Shown in pieces: positions 1 through 8,618 of a DNA stretch of 64,000 nucleotides. The stretch comes from an uncultured Prevotellaceae bacterium (GTDB taxonomy: Bacteria > Bacteroidota > Bacteroidia > Bacteroidales > Bacteroidaceae): contig CACZZQ010000006.1 of assembly GCA_902785695.1 (NCBI GenBank), positions 1 to 64,000 of the forward strand, in the 5' to 3' direction. The notes below the pieces were generated by a model. The model did not search any database and was not told the origin of the DNA. It was given only the letters and a program-made list of their open reading frames with translations. The first letter of the stretch is position 1. Every line of letters begins with the position of its first letter. The position numbers and the translations under genes are program-made.

Positions 1-2708
1 GCAGCCTGCGCGGCGGCGAGGCGTGCGATGGGCACGCGGAATGGCGAGCAAGAAGCGTAGTTCATGCCAATCTTAGCACAGAACTTCACTGAGCTGGGCT
101 CACCACCATGCTCACCACAGATACCGCAACGGAGCTCAGGACGAACCTCACGACCCTGCTTAACGGCATACTTGATGAGTTTACCAACACCGTTCTGATC
201 GAGTACCTGGAACGGGTCAACCTTCAGGATCTTCTTGTCGAGGTAAACAGGCAGGAACGAAGCAATATCGTCGCGGCTGTAACCGAAGGTCATCTGAGTG
301 AGGTCGTTGGTACCGAATGAGAAGTACTGAGCCTCAGTAGCGATGCGGTCGGCAGTCAGAGCAGCACGAGGAATCTCAATCATCGTACCAATCTCGAACT
401 CAACCTCAATACCCTCAGCAGCAAATACTTCCTTGGCAGTAGCCTGGATAATCTCCTTCTGCTGCTTCAACTCGTGCAGAATACCAATCAGAGGAACCAT
501 AATCTCTGGCATAGGATTCTTGCCTTCCTTCTTCAGTTCGCAGGCAGCACTCAGGATAGCACGGGTCTGCATAGCGGTAATCTCGGGGAAGGTGATGCCT
601 AGACGGCAACCACGGTGACCCAGCATGGGGTTGTTCTCAGCAAGAGAAGCTACACGGCGCTGGATGGTCTCCAAGCTTACGCCCATCTCCTCAGCCATCT
701 GCTGCTGGCCAGCCAGATCGTGGGGGACGAACTCGTGCAAAGGAGGATCGAGCAGACGGATGTTTACGGGCAGACCGTCCATAGCCTCGAGGATACCCTT
801 AAAATCAGCCTTCTGATAAGGCAGCAGCTTAGCCAGAGCCTTCTCGCGACCGGCAACGCTGTCAGCCAGAATCATCTCACGCATAGCAACGATCTTCTTA
901 TCCTCGAAGAACATATGCTCAGTACGTGTCAGACCGATACCCTTAGCACCGAAAGCACGGGCCACCTGTGCATCGTGAGGAGTATCAGCATTGGTACGAA
1001 CCTGCAGCTTGGTGTACTTGTCGCAGAGATCCATCAGCTCCTTGAAGTCACCTGAGAGCTCAGCAGCCTTGGTGGGTACCTCGCCAGCGTAAACCTGACC
1101 AGTGGTACCGTTCAGAGAGATGTAATCACCCTCCTTATATACTACGCCGTCAATCTCAACGGTCTTGTCCTTATAGCTAACGTTCAGAGAACCTACACCA
1201 GATACACAGCACTTACCCATACCACGAGCCACAACGGCAGCGTGAGAGGTCATACCACCACGAGCGGTGAGGATACCCTCGGCAGCAGCCATACCAGCGA
1301 GGTCTTCAGGAGAGGTCTCGATACGTACGAGCACTACCTTGTGACCATCCTCGTGCCAAGCCTTAGCGTCGTCAGCGTGGAATACAATCTGACCACAAGC
1401 AGCACCAGGTGATGCGGGCAGACCCTGAGCGATGACCTTAGCAGCAGCCAAAGCCTTCTTGTCGAAGATGGGGTGCAGCAGCTCGTCGAGTTTCTGGGGT
1501 TCACAACGCATGATAGCGGTCTTCTCATCAATCTTACCCTCGTGGAGCAGGTCGATGGCAATCTTCACCATAGCAGCACCTGTGCGCTTACCATTACGGG
1601 TCTGCAGGAACCACAGTTTGCCTTCCTGTACAGTAAACTCCATATCCTGCATATCGCGGTAGTGCTCCTCGAGCTTATTCTGGATGCCGTCGAGTTCCTT
1701 GTAGATCTCAGGCATAGCCTCTTCCATTGAAGGATACTTGGCAACGCGCTCCTCCTCAGAGATGCCAGCGCGCTCAGCCCAGCGCTGAGAACCGATCTTT
1801 GTGATCTGCTGTGGGGTACGGATACCAGCCACAACGTCCTCACCCTGTGCATTTACCAGATACTCACCGTTGAACAGGTTCTCACCATTAGCAGCATCAC
1901 GGCTGAAGCATACACCAGTAGCAGAGGTGTCACCCATGTTACCGAATACCATTGCCATTACCGATACGGCTGTACCCCACTCATCGGGAATACCTTCCAT
2001 CTTACGATACAGGATAGCGCGCTCGTTCATCCAAGAACGGAACACAGCGCAGATAGCGCCCCACAACTGCTCGATAGGATCGTTGGGGAAGTCCTTGCCT
2101 GTACGCTCCTTGATGGCAGCCTTGAACAGCTTCACGAGCTTCTTCAGATCCTCAACAGAGAGGTCCTTATCCAGCACAACGCCGCTCTCCTTCTTTACAC
2201 CCTCGATGATCTCCTCGAATGGATCGATGTCGGTCTTGTTGACGGGCTTCATCTCGAGCACCACGTCACCGTACATCTGCACGAAACGACGATAAGAGTC
2301 GTAAACGAAGTGAGGATTGTTGGTCTTTGCAGCCATACCCTCAGCAACTTCGTCATTCAGACCCAGGTTCAGGATGGTATCCATCATACCAGGCATAGAA
2401 GCACGGGCACCGGAACGTACTGAAACCAACAAAGGATTCTTTGCATCACCGAACTTGCAGTTCATCAAGTCCTCAATGTGCTTCACGGCAGCCATCACGT
2501 CATCGTTAAGCAGCTCCATGATCTTCTGCTGTCCAACCTGATAGTATTCATTGCAGCAGTCAGTAGTGATTGTAAAACCTGGAGGAACGGGTACACCAAT
2601 GTGGTTCATTTCAGCAAGGTTAGCACCCTTGCCACCGAGTTCCTCACGCATCTTTGCATTACCTTCGGCCTTACCGTTACCGAAGAGGTAAACTCTCTTT
2701 TGACTCAT
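1..2708 (-). CDS. ppdK: Pyruvate, phosphate dikinase (3' end just cut off)
   Basis: Interconverts pyruvate, ATP and phosphate with phosphoenolpyruvate, AMP and pyrophosphate; cytoplasmic, at the glycolysis/gluconeogenesis node. The frame opens with MSQKRVYLFGNGKAEG and runs through the N-terminal nucleotide-binding domain (GGKGANLAEM, VPPGFTITTD), the central phosphohistidine domain (GGMTSHAAVVARGMGK, swivelling catalytic His) and the C-terminal TIM barrel (GIGLTRTEHMFF, then RCGICGEHGG with the catalytic Cys). About 902 codons are present against a usual length near 905, so only the last few residues and the stop lie outside the window. A good promoter (2775-2806) lies 67 bases upstream of the start. 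All landmark residues are intact, so the enzyme should be active. Identity is certain; the exact C-terminus cannot be seen. Confidence 0.97.
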   Translation of the reverse strand, partial: MSQKRVYLFGNGKAEGNAKMREELGGKGANLAEMNHIGVPVPPGFTITTDCCNEYYQVGQQKIMELLNDDVMAAVKHIEDLMNCKFGDAKNPLLVSVRSGARASMPGMMDTILNLGLNDEVAEGMAAKTNNPHFVYDSYRRFVQMYGDVVLEMKPVNKTDIDPFEEIIEGVKKESGVVLDKDLSVEDLKKLVKLFKAAIKERTGKDFPNDPIEQLWGAICAVFRSWMNERAILYRKMEGIPDEWGTAVSVMAMVFGNMGDTSATGVCFSRDAANGENLFNGEYLVNAQGEDVVAGIRTPQQITKIGSQRWAERAGISEEERVAKYPSMEEAMPEIYKELDGIQNKLEEHYRDMQDMEFTVQEGKLWFLQTRNGKRTGAAMVKIAIDLLHEGKIDEKTAIMRCEPQKLDELLHPIFDKKALAAAKVIAQGLPASPGAACGQIVFHADDAKAWHEDGHKVVLVRIETSPEDLAGMAAAEGILTARGGMTSHAAVVARGMGKCCVSGVGSLNVSYKDKTVEIDGVVYKEGDYISLNGTTGQVYAGEVPTKAAELSGDFKELMDLCDKYTKLQVRTNADTPHDAQVARAFGAKGIGLTRTEHMFFEDKKIVAMREMILADSVAGREKALAKLLPYQKADFKGILEAMDGLPVNIRLLDPPLHEFVPHDLAGQQQMAEEMGVSLETIQRRVASLAENNPMLGHRGCRLGITFPEITAMQTRAILSAACELKKEGKNPMPEIMVPLIGILHELKQQKEIIQATAKEVFAAEGIEVEFEIGTMIEIPRAALTADRIATEAQYFSFGTNDLTQMTFGYSRDDIASFLPVYLDKKILKVDPFQVLDQNGVGKLIKYAVKQGREVRPELRCGICGEHGGEPSSVKFCAKIGMNYASCSPFRVPIARLAAAQA

Positions 2709-2774
2709 TTAGTTCTAGAAATTTAAGATTAATAATATGAATATAAGTTCTTTTCGTTTCCGGTTTGAATTGTG

Positions 2775-2806
2775 CAAAGATACGAGATTTCTTGCACATT
2801 ACCAAA
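2775..2806 (-). promoter_or_regulatory. Bacteroidetes-type promoter of ppdK
   Basis: On the minus strand TTTG (2803-2806) is followed after 20 bases by TATCTTTG (2775-2782). This matches the Bacteroidetes consensus TTTG-N19-21-TAnnTTTG. It lies in the divergent gap with the porD-like gene. Confidence 0.8.
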
Positions 2807-2863
2807 GAAAATGAGAATTTTTTTTGCCACGATGTTACAATTATCTATTTTTAACCACAGCCG

Positions 2864-2895
2864 CTTGCTTGAATCGGAAAAATGTCGTATTTTTG
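2864..2895 (+). promoter_or_regulatory. Promoter of the porD-recN run
   Basis: TATTTTTG (2888-2895) fits the -7 box; CTTG (2864-2867), 20 bases upstream, is a three-of-four match to the -33 box. The start codon follows 28 bases later. Confidence 0.6.
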
Positions 2896-2923
2896 CACGA
2901 TATTATGAGCAGAATATAAGGAT

Positions 2924-3829
2924 ATGAAACGATTATGGGTCGCACTATTGTTGATGGTGATTGCGGGAATCAATGCGAAGGCACAGGAATTGGAGGCGAA
3001 GATCAACATCAATCACCAGCAGGTTCAGACAACTGATAAGACGGTGTTTGAGAATCTGCAGCAGACGCTGGAGCAGTTTATTAACGATCAGCAGTGGACA
3101 GCGTTGCAGTTTCAGGAGAATGAGCGCATACAGTGCTCGTTCAATATCACTGTGACTAAATATGACGCTTCAAGTAACCGTTTCAGCTGTACTGCCCTGA
3201 TACAGGCCAACCGACCTGTGTTTAACTCGGCCTATAATACCACTATATATAATAATAAGGATAAGAACTTCGATTTTGACTTTGTGCAATACGATCAGTT
3301 GAACTTCAATGAAGAGGTGATTGACAATCAGTTGGTGGCACTGGTTGCTTATTATTCCCTGCTGATTATCGGACTTGACCTCGATACTTTCTCCCCAATG
3401 GGCGGTACCGATGTGCTGCAGCGCTGCATGAACCTGACGAATAATGCACAGAATCTGGATTTCACGGGCTGGAAGTCGTTTGAGGACAGCCGCAACCGCT
3501 TTGCCATTATCAACGACTATCTGGATGAATCGATGAAGCCTTTCCGTCAGTTGCAGTACGACTATTACCGCAATGGACTGGACGAGATGGCACAGAACGT
3601 GGAGCGTGGACGGACTAACGTGACGACGGCCCTGGAGACCAATCTGAAGAAAGCCCATGCTGACAAACCGTTAAGTATGCTACCGCAGATATGGACTGAC
3701 TTCAAGAAGGATGAACTGGCCAATATATATAAGGGTAAGGGTACTCAGAAAGAGAAGGAAAGTGTCTATGATATACTGTTTGGTATCAATGCCTCACAGA
3801 ACACCACATGGGATAAGATCAAGCAGTAA
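2924..3829 (+). CDS. porD: DUF4835 family protein, PorD-like (type IX secretion associated)
   Basis: A 301-residue exported protein. Residues 1-20 are a signal peptide (basic MKR, hydrophobic stretch, A-K-A-Q cleavage area). The mature protein has no further membrane segment and reads like a DUF4835 protein: early ELEAKININHQQV, a central LDLDTFSPMGGTDVLQRC stretch, and a C-terminal IYKGKGTQKEKESVYDIL stretch. From memory this family is annotated as PorD of the type IX secretion system, and it usually sits directly upstream of recN in Bacteroidetes, as here. The precise role in secretion is not visible in the sequence. The start is supported by the signal peptide and the upstream promoter. 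A short AT-rich repeat separates it from recN. Confidence 0.75.
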   Translation: MKRLWVALLLMVIAGINAKAQELEAKININHQQVQTTDKTVFENLQQTLEQFINDQQWTALQFQENERIQCSFNITVTKYDASSNRFSCTALIQANRPVFNSAYNTTIYNNKDKNFDFDFVQYDQLNFNEEVIDNQLVALVAYYSLLIIGLDLDTFSPMGGTDVLQRCMNLTNNAQNLDFTGWKSFEDSRNRFAIINDYLDESMKPFRQLQYDYYRNGLDEMAQNVERGRTNVTTALETNLKKAHADKPLSMLPQIWTDFKKDELANIYKGKGTQKEKESVYDILFGINASQNTTWDKIKQ

Positions 3830-3838
3830 AGCACTGAC

Positions 3839-3866
3839 AATTAAGCATTAAGAATTAAGCATTGAC
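3839..3866. repeat. ATTAAGCATT-type intergenic repeat
   Basis: The porD-recN gap is largely AATTAAGCATTAAG followed by AATTAAGCATT, nearly identical to 11259-11292 and to the menE tail at 59420-59436. It looks like a dispersed AT-rich short repeat. Confidence 0.7.
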
Positions 3867-3869
3867 ATC

Positions 3870-5528
3870 ATGTTACGGCAATTATATATCAAGAACTTTA
3901 CGCTGATTGACGAGCTCGATATGGAGTTTTGTAGCGGTTTCTCCGTAATTACGGGTGAGACGGGTGCAGGAAAGAGCATCATTTTAGGAGCCATCGGACT
4001 GTTGCTGGGACAGCGTGCCGACACGAAAACTGTCAAAATGGGATGCGACAAATGTGTCATTGAGGCGCATTTCGACCTGTCTCGCTATGCTATGGAACCG
4101 TTCTTCGAGGAGAATGAGATAGAATATGATGCAGAGGATACCATTATCCGTCGTGAATTGACATCTGCCGGCAAGAGCCGAGCATTCATCAATGACACGC
4201 CTGTGGCTCTGTCTGTATTGAAAGAGTTGGGCGAACAATTGGTGGATGTGCATTCACAACATCAGAACCTGTTGCTCAACAAACAGGACTTCCAGCTTGA
4301 AGTGGTGGATGTGATAGCCGATGATGCCAAACAGTTGGCAGACTATCAGCAAGTGTTCTCTCGTTATCAGACTCTACAAAAGGATGTGGAGCATCTACGT
4401 GAGGAAATCAGTCGCGGACAACAGAATGTGGAGTTCCTGCAGTTCCAGTTCGATGAACTGCATAGCGCACAGTTAGTTGACGGTGAACAGGAGGAACTGG
4501 AACGGCGTAGTGAGACGATGACTCATGCCGAGGATATTAAACAGGCTCTTTACGATGCGGAAACAGCCTTCTCTGGTGATTCAAATGACTTACTTGGCAC
4601 ATTGAAAAAGGCTATTTCTTCATTGCATGGCATAGAGCACGTATTCCCTAGCGTGTCGGAACTTGCATCGCGCATGGAAAGTTGCTACATCGAGTTAAAG
4701 GATATCGACGGAGATGTAAGCAGTCTGCTGGAGGATGTTGATTTCGATCCTGTTGAGTTGGAGAGCGTGAACAATCGGCTGGATCGTATCTATAGTCTTC
4801 AGAAGAAATATCATGTTGACAGCGTAGCTGAATTGCTGGCTATGCACGATGACTTGGAACGACAGCTTTCGACGATAGAGAACAGCGATGAGACTCTGGC
4901 AGATATGGAACGCCAGCTGTCTGAAATCTTGGAAGAGGTGAAGACAAAAGCTTGCGAACTTACCGAGAAACGACAGAAGGCTGCCTCTGTGATAGAGCAG
5001 CAGATGCGCGAACGGCTGGTGCCGCTGGGAATGCCACATGTGCGTTTCGAGGTTGTGATAGAGCAGGATGAGCCCTCACGTAACGGACAGGATAAGGTGT
5101 CGTTTCTCTTCAGTGCCAATACTTCCACCCCCCTGCAACCTGTAGCCCAGGTGGCTTCTGGCGGTGAGATAGCCCGTGTGATGCTGTCGTTGAAAGCGAT
5201 GATCAGTGGAGCTGTGAAGCTGCCTACCATCATCTTCGATGAGATTGATACGGGTGTCAGCGGAAAGATAGCTGAGCAGATGGCTCGAATGATGGCTGAG
5301 ATGGGACATGCCGACCGTCAGGTTATCAGTATCACTCATCTGCCTCAGATAGCAGCCCAGGGTACTACACATTATAAGGTATATAAGGAGGAAACGGTTC
5401 ATGGTACGTCGACCAGTATGCTGATGCTACATGATGAGGAGCGCATCCGCGAGATTGCCCAGATGCTCAGTGGTAGCGACGTGACCAGTGCTGCGATACA
5501 AAATGCAAAAGAATTATTAAAACGATGA
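3870..5528 (+). CDS. recN: DNA repair protein RecN
   Basis: SMC-like ATPase that acts early in double-strand-break repair and homologous recombination. The protein has 552 residues, the normal length. It begins MLRQLYIKNFTLIDEL, with Walker A GETGAGKS near residues 29-36, a long central coiled-coil (about 150-360), the ABC signature region VASGGEIARVMLSLK, Walker B TIIFDEIDTGVSG and the switch region VISITHLPQIAAQG near the C-terminus. The start follows the AT-rich repeat. The last codons overlap the start of the next gene by 4 bases, implying translational coupling. Confidence 0.97.
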   Translation: MLRQLYIKNFTLIDELDMEFCSGFSVITGETGAGKSIILGAIGLLLGQRADTKTVKMGCDKCVIEAHFDLSRYAMEPFFEENEIEYDAEDTIIRRELTSAGKSRAFINDTPVALSVLKELGEQLVDVHSQHQNLLLNKQDFQLEVVDVIADDAKQLADYQQVFSRYQTLQKDVEHLREEISRGQQNVEFLQFQFDELHSAQLVDGEQEELERRSETMTHAEDIKQALYDAETAFSGDSNDLLGTLKKAISSLHGIEHVFPSVSELASRMESCYIELKDIDGDVSSLLEDVDFDPVELESVNNRLDRIYSLQKKYHVDSVAELLAMHDDLERQLSTIENSDETLADMERQLSEILEEVKTKACELTEKRQKAASVIEQQMRERLVPLGMPHVRFEVVIEQDEPSRNGQDKVSFLFSANTSTPLQPVAQVASGGEIARVMLSLKAMISGAVKLPTIIFDEIDTGVSGKIAEQMARMMAEMGHADRQVISITHLPQIAAQGTTHYKVYKEETVHGTSTSMLMLHDEERIREIAQMLSGSDVTSAAIQNAKELLKR

Positions 5529-7192
5529 AACGACTATATGTAATGGTCAGCCTGTTGATGCTGACCTTAGTGATCATGGCGCAGCCCTCGTGGGTGAAGA
5601 AAGCTTCAAAGTCAATATTTACATTGAAGACTTTCTCGGAAGATGGTACACTGCTCGGCAGTGCTACGGGCTTCTATGTGGGAAAGAATGGTGAGGCTGT
5701 TAGTTGTTTTGCTCCTTTCAAGGGTGCGCAGAAGGCCGTTGTAATTGATGCTGACGGTAAGGAATATCCAGTGAAGTGTATCCTTGGTGCCAACGAAACC
5801 TATGATGTGGCGAAATTCAGTGTGGCTACCAATAAGTCGCAGCCTGTGTCGCAGGCAGCGGCACAGTCAGGCAGTGGGACTACAGTATGGCTTCTTCCTT
5901 ATGGTCAAGCAAAGCGTGTGTCAGAAGGTACGCTCCGTAAGCTGGAGACTTTTAACGGCAATTACGCTTACTATACCATTGCCATTCAGATGCCTGAGAA
6001 TACGATGGGTGCTCCGTTGTTCAGTAATGACGGCGAGGTGCTCGGATTGATGCAACAGCCGGCAGCACTGACCGATACGCTGAACTATGCCGTCAGCGTC
6101 CTGTTTGCTGACAGTTTGAAAATGACAGGATTGAGCATCAACGATCCCGTGATGCGTGCTACGGGAATTAAGAAGGCGTTGCCTGAGGATGTGGGTCAGG
6201 CACAACTGACTCTTTTCATAGGCGGTTCGTCGCTCGACTCACTCGCCTATGCGCAGTTGATAGAAGACTTCATCCAGCAGTTCCCCAATCATCCCGATGG
6301 CTATACCTATCGTGCGCAGCAGCTGACAGAAGGTCGTCGCTTTGCTGATGCCGAACGGGATATGATGCAGGCATTAAAGGTTGCCGATAAGCCCGACGAG
6401 ATACACTATGCCTTCTCTCGCCTGATGATGCAGAAGTTGGTTTATATGGCTGATGAGGTCTATGAACCTTGGACGCTTAACCGTTGCTATGACGAGGCTG
6501 TTGAGGCCTATCGTATTAGTCCGCTGCCTACCTATCGTCAGCAACAGGCAGTGGTTCGCTATGCCCAGCAACAGTATGATGAGGCATATGCCATCTACGA
6601 GAGTCTTTTTGATTCTGGTTTACGCTCACCAGAACTCTTTTATTCTGCTTCTATCTGTAAGGAACAACTGAAAGATACAACGGCTCAGTTGGCTCTTCTC
6701 GACAGTTGTGTGGCTTTGTTTTCACGTCCTTATCTGAAAGAGGCTGCTCCTTATCTGATGGGACGTGCTCAGGTGTTGGTGGGTATGGGCCGTTATCGTG
6801 CTGCCGTCAATGATTATAATGAGTACGAGACGATTATGAAGGCTCAGGTCAACTCCAATTTCTACTACCTGAAGTTCCAGGCTGAGGTGGCAGGCCGTTT
6901 GTTCCAGCAGGCACTCGACGATATCGAGACGGCTATCACAATGACACCACAGTCAGACCTCTACTATGCTGAGAAAGCATCGCTACAGGTACGACTGGGA
7001 CTTTACGATGAAGCTATTCCCACGGCAACCACCTGTATAGAACTGGCTCCCGATCATAGTGATGGCTATTTGTTCCTCGGCTTGGCTCAGTGCCTGAAAG
7101 GAGAGAAGGCAGAAGGCGTGAAGAATCTGAAGAAGGCTGGAGAACTTGGTGATCCGCAGGCAGACGGACTGATTGAGAAATATTCAAAGTAA
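5525..7192 (+). CDS. TPR protein with a degenerate trypsin-like domain
   Basis: A 555-residue exported protein: signal peptide (1-19), a chymotrypsin-fold-like N-terminal domain (about 22-200), then TPR-type helical repeats (about 225-550). In the protease-like part, SATGFYVGKNGEAVSCFAPF aligns by eye with the GTGFFV...G...TNxHV strand of HtrA-type proteases, but the catalytic His position is not His. The acidic residue may survive in YDVAKFSV. The usual GNSGGP is replaced by ENTMGAP, without the nucleophilic Ser. The domain is therefore probably non-catalytic and may be a binding module. The gene overlaps recN by 4 bases. A secreted or periplasmic scaffold is a reasonable inference; substrate and partner are unknown. 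Confidence 0.7.
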   Translation: MKRLYVMVSLLMLTLVIMAQPSWVKKASKSIFTLKTFSEDGTLLGSATGFYVGKNGEAVSCFAPFKGAQKAVVIDADGKEYPVKCILGANETYDVAKFSVATNKSQPVSQAAAQSGSGTTVWLLPYGQAKRVSEGTLRKLETFNGNYAYYTIAIQMPENTMGAPLFSNDGEVLGLMQQPAALTDTLNYAVSVLFADSLKMTGLSINDPVMRATGIKKALPEDVGQAQLTLFIGGSSLDSLAYAQLIEDFIQQFPNHPDGYTYRAQQLTEGRRFADAERDMMQALKVADKPDEIHYAFSRLMMQKLVYMADEVYEPWTLNRCYDEAVEAYRISPLPTYRQQQAVVRYAQQQYDEAYAIYESLFDSGLRSPELFYSASICKEQLKDTTAQLALLDSCVALFSRPYLKEAAPYLMGRAQVLVGMGRYRAAVNDYNEYETIMKAQVNSNFYYLKFQAEVAGRLFQQALDDIETAITMTPQSDLYYAEKASLQVRLGLYDEAIPTATTCIELAPDHSDGYLFLGLAQCLKGEKAEGVKNLKKAGELGDPQADGLIEKYSK

Positions 7193-7224
7193 AAAGGTGA
7201 AAGGTGAATAGACTGAGCGAAGCG

Positions 7225-7254
7225 AATTTAATGTTTAATAATTAATGTTTAATC
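7225..7254. repeat. AT-rich repeat (TTTAATGTTTAATAATTAATG type)
   Basis: Three imperfect copies of AATGTTTAAT lie just before the mgtC start. The complementary type (AACATTAAAC) occurs at 14391-14420. Confidence 0.6.
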
Positions 7255-7257
7255 TTC

Positions 7258-7731
7258 ATGTCTTGGCAGTATATTTTAACTATTTTCATTGGTGCCATCC
7301 TTGGCGGTGCCATTGGTTTTGAACGCGAATACCGTTCCAAGGAAGCAGGTTTCCGTACCCATTTCCTGGTGGGACTTGGTTCTGCCCTGTTTATGGTGCT
7401 GTCGATGCACGGCTTCGATGGGTTCGAAGCACAGGCAGGTGTGATTATCCAGCGCGATCCTGCCCGTATGGCTGCTCAGGTGGTCAGTGGTATCGGCTTT
7501 ATTGGTGCCGGTACTATTATCTTCCAGAAGAATGTGGTGAAAGGACTCACCACGGCAGCTGGTCTTTGGGTCACCTCAGCTATAGGTATGGCAGCAGGTG
7601 TGGGAATGTACGATGTCGCTGTAGCAGCTACCGTGATGGTTATCCTTTGCCTGGAAACCATGAACTTCCTGCATCATCGCGTGTTTAAGCATGTGCATCG
7701 CGAGTATGATGCTGATGAGAAAGAAGAATAA
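7258..7731 (+). CDS. MgtC/SapB family membrane protein
   Basis: A small inner-membrane protein of 157 residues with four hydrophobic segments (about 4-22, 38-55, 73-95, 105-130). It carries family features: LGGAIGFEREYRSKEAGFRTH and GIGFIGAGTIIF. MgtC/SapB proteins are linked to growth at low magnesium and control of membrane ATPase or phosphate balance; some are transporter-like. Here only the membrane domain is present, without the long soluble C-terminal domain of classical MgtC. It follows the TPR gene after 65 bases containing short repeats and ends at a strong bidirectional terminator. Confidence 0.88.
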   Translation: MSWQYILTIFIGAILGGAIGFEREYRSKEAGFRTHFLVGLGSALFMVLSMHGFDGFEAQAGVIIQRDPARMAAQVVSGIGFIGAGTIIFQKNVVKGLTTAAGLWVTSAIGMAAGVGMYDVAVAATVMVILCLETMNFLHHRVFKHVHREYDADEKEE

Positions 7732-7757
7732 AAAAAGAGGCCCGAAAGCCTCTTTTT
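7732..7757. terminator. Bidirectional terminator between convergent genes
   Basis: The perfect stem GAGGC/GCCTC is flanked by five A and five T around a six-base loop, giving a 10-bp A/T-extended hairpin. It serves mgtC (plus) and the barrel-like gene (minus). Confidence 0.9.
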
Positions 7758-7763
7758 AGTGTC

Positions 7764-8504
7764 TTAGAGTATGATGCGCTGAGTCAGCATGATGTAGCCC
7801 ACCTTCCTCTTCAGACCAGATTGGCCTGCGTAGTCGGTGTTGAAGAAGTTGTGAAGGGGCATTGAGAATTGCAACAGTGTCTTGGTCTTGTCTTTCTTGT
7901 CTGTGGTAGAGAAAGCGAAGTCCAGCCCCAGACCGCCTTTCAGCCTATCCTTGTCTGTATTTGCAATACTTCCACCGCAGCCTGTCACGATGTCATAGAA
8001 CACGCCTGCCTCGAAGGCATTCTTCTTACTGCCCATGATGAGTCCGGCACGTGGCTGTATGTAGAAACCGCGCAGATTGTCATCGGTCTCCTTGTAGCAA
8101 ATCTCCTGACTCTTGAAGTAGGTGCCTGCATAGAAACCTAGGATGGAAGACTTGTATGATGCATCCACACCAATGGCATAGTCGCCAATGTGCTGGAACG
8201 GATTGCCAAAGGCACGATGATAGGGACCGTAAATGTTGTACGGGTCATCAAAACCGCTCTTTTCCATACCAATGGGGAATACCAGGTCGGGATCGGGAAT
8301 GATATGATCCATGATTTTTTCTGCTTTGGTGTTATCGTCGGCAGCAAATTCCTTGACCAGGGATTCAGCCAAGCCATAGATAGCCGTTGTAAAGTAGTTG
8401 GTGCACCACGCACGTGAATTTACCGTGAATGCATCTTCTTTTTGTGCAGATGCAGTGAAGCAGATTGTCATCATCATCACTGCTGTTACAAAATACTTTT
8501 TCAT
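7764..8504 (-). CDS. Exported protein of unknown function, barrel-like
   Basis: A 246-residue protein with a clear signal peptide (MKKYFVTAVMMMTICFTASAQ). The second half alternates aromatic and polar residues with short turns (AIGVDASYKSSILGFYAG, GFYIQPRAGLIMGSKKNAFEAGVFYD, LGLDFAFSTT) and ends in VGYIMLTQRIIL, with a hydrophobic C-terminal strand. That pattern suggests a small outer-membrane beta-barrel; this is inference. I do not recognise the family. It has its own promoter in the gap shared with the M3 peptidase gene. Confidence 0.6.
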   Translation of the reverse strand: MKKYFVTAVMMMTICFTASAQKEDAFTVNSRAWCTNYFTTAIYGLAESLVKEFAADDNTKAEKIMDHIIPDPDLVFPIGMEKSGFDDPYNIYGPYHRAFGNPFQHIGDYAIGVDASYKSSILGFYAGTYFKSQEICYKETDDNLRGFYIQPRAGLIMGSKKNAFEAGVFYDIVTGCGGSIANTDKDRLKGGLGLDFAFSTTDKKDKTKTLLQFSMPLHNFFNTDYAGQSGLKRKVGYIMLTQRIIL

Positions 8505-8537
8505 GTTTTTTTTAATGGTTTATATGTTTTCTGAGTG

Positions 8538-8545
8538 CAAAAGTA
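8538..8545 (-). promoter_or_regulatory. -7 box of the barrel-like gene
   Basis: TACTTTTG on the minus strand, 34 bases before the start codon; no convincing -33 TTTG. Confidence 0.5.
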
Positions 8546-8586
8546 CAAAAAAAAATCAATAATGCAATAAAGTCGCGAAAAATTTG

Positions 8587-8594
8587 TACTTTTG
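8587..8594 (+). promoter_or_regulatory. -7 box of the M3 peptidase gene
   Basis: TACTTTTG lies 24 bases before ATG 8619. It shows that the in-frame TTG at 8592 is part of the promoter, not a start codon. Confidence 0.65.
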
Positions 8595-8618
8595 CACGCA
8601 GAAAGCAAAGAAAAAACA

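Noticed and set aside
8592-8618. Upstream TTG start of the M3 peptidase (also 14513 for the TPR protein)
   Set aside because: Both TTG codons belong to the -7 promoter boxes; the ATG codons downstream fit the families.
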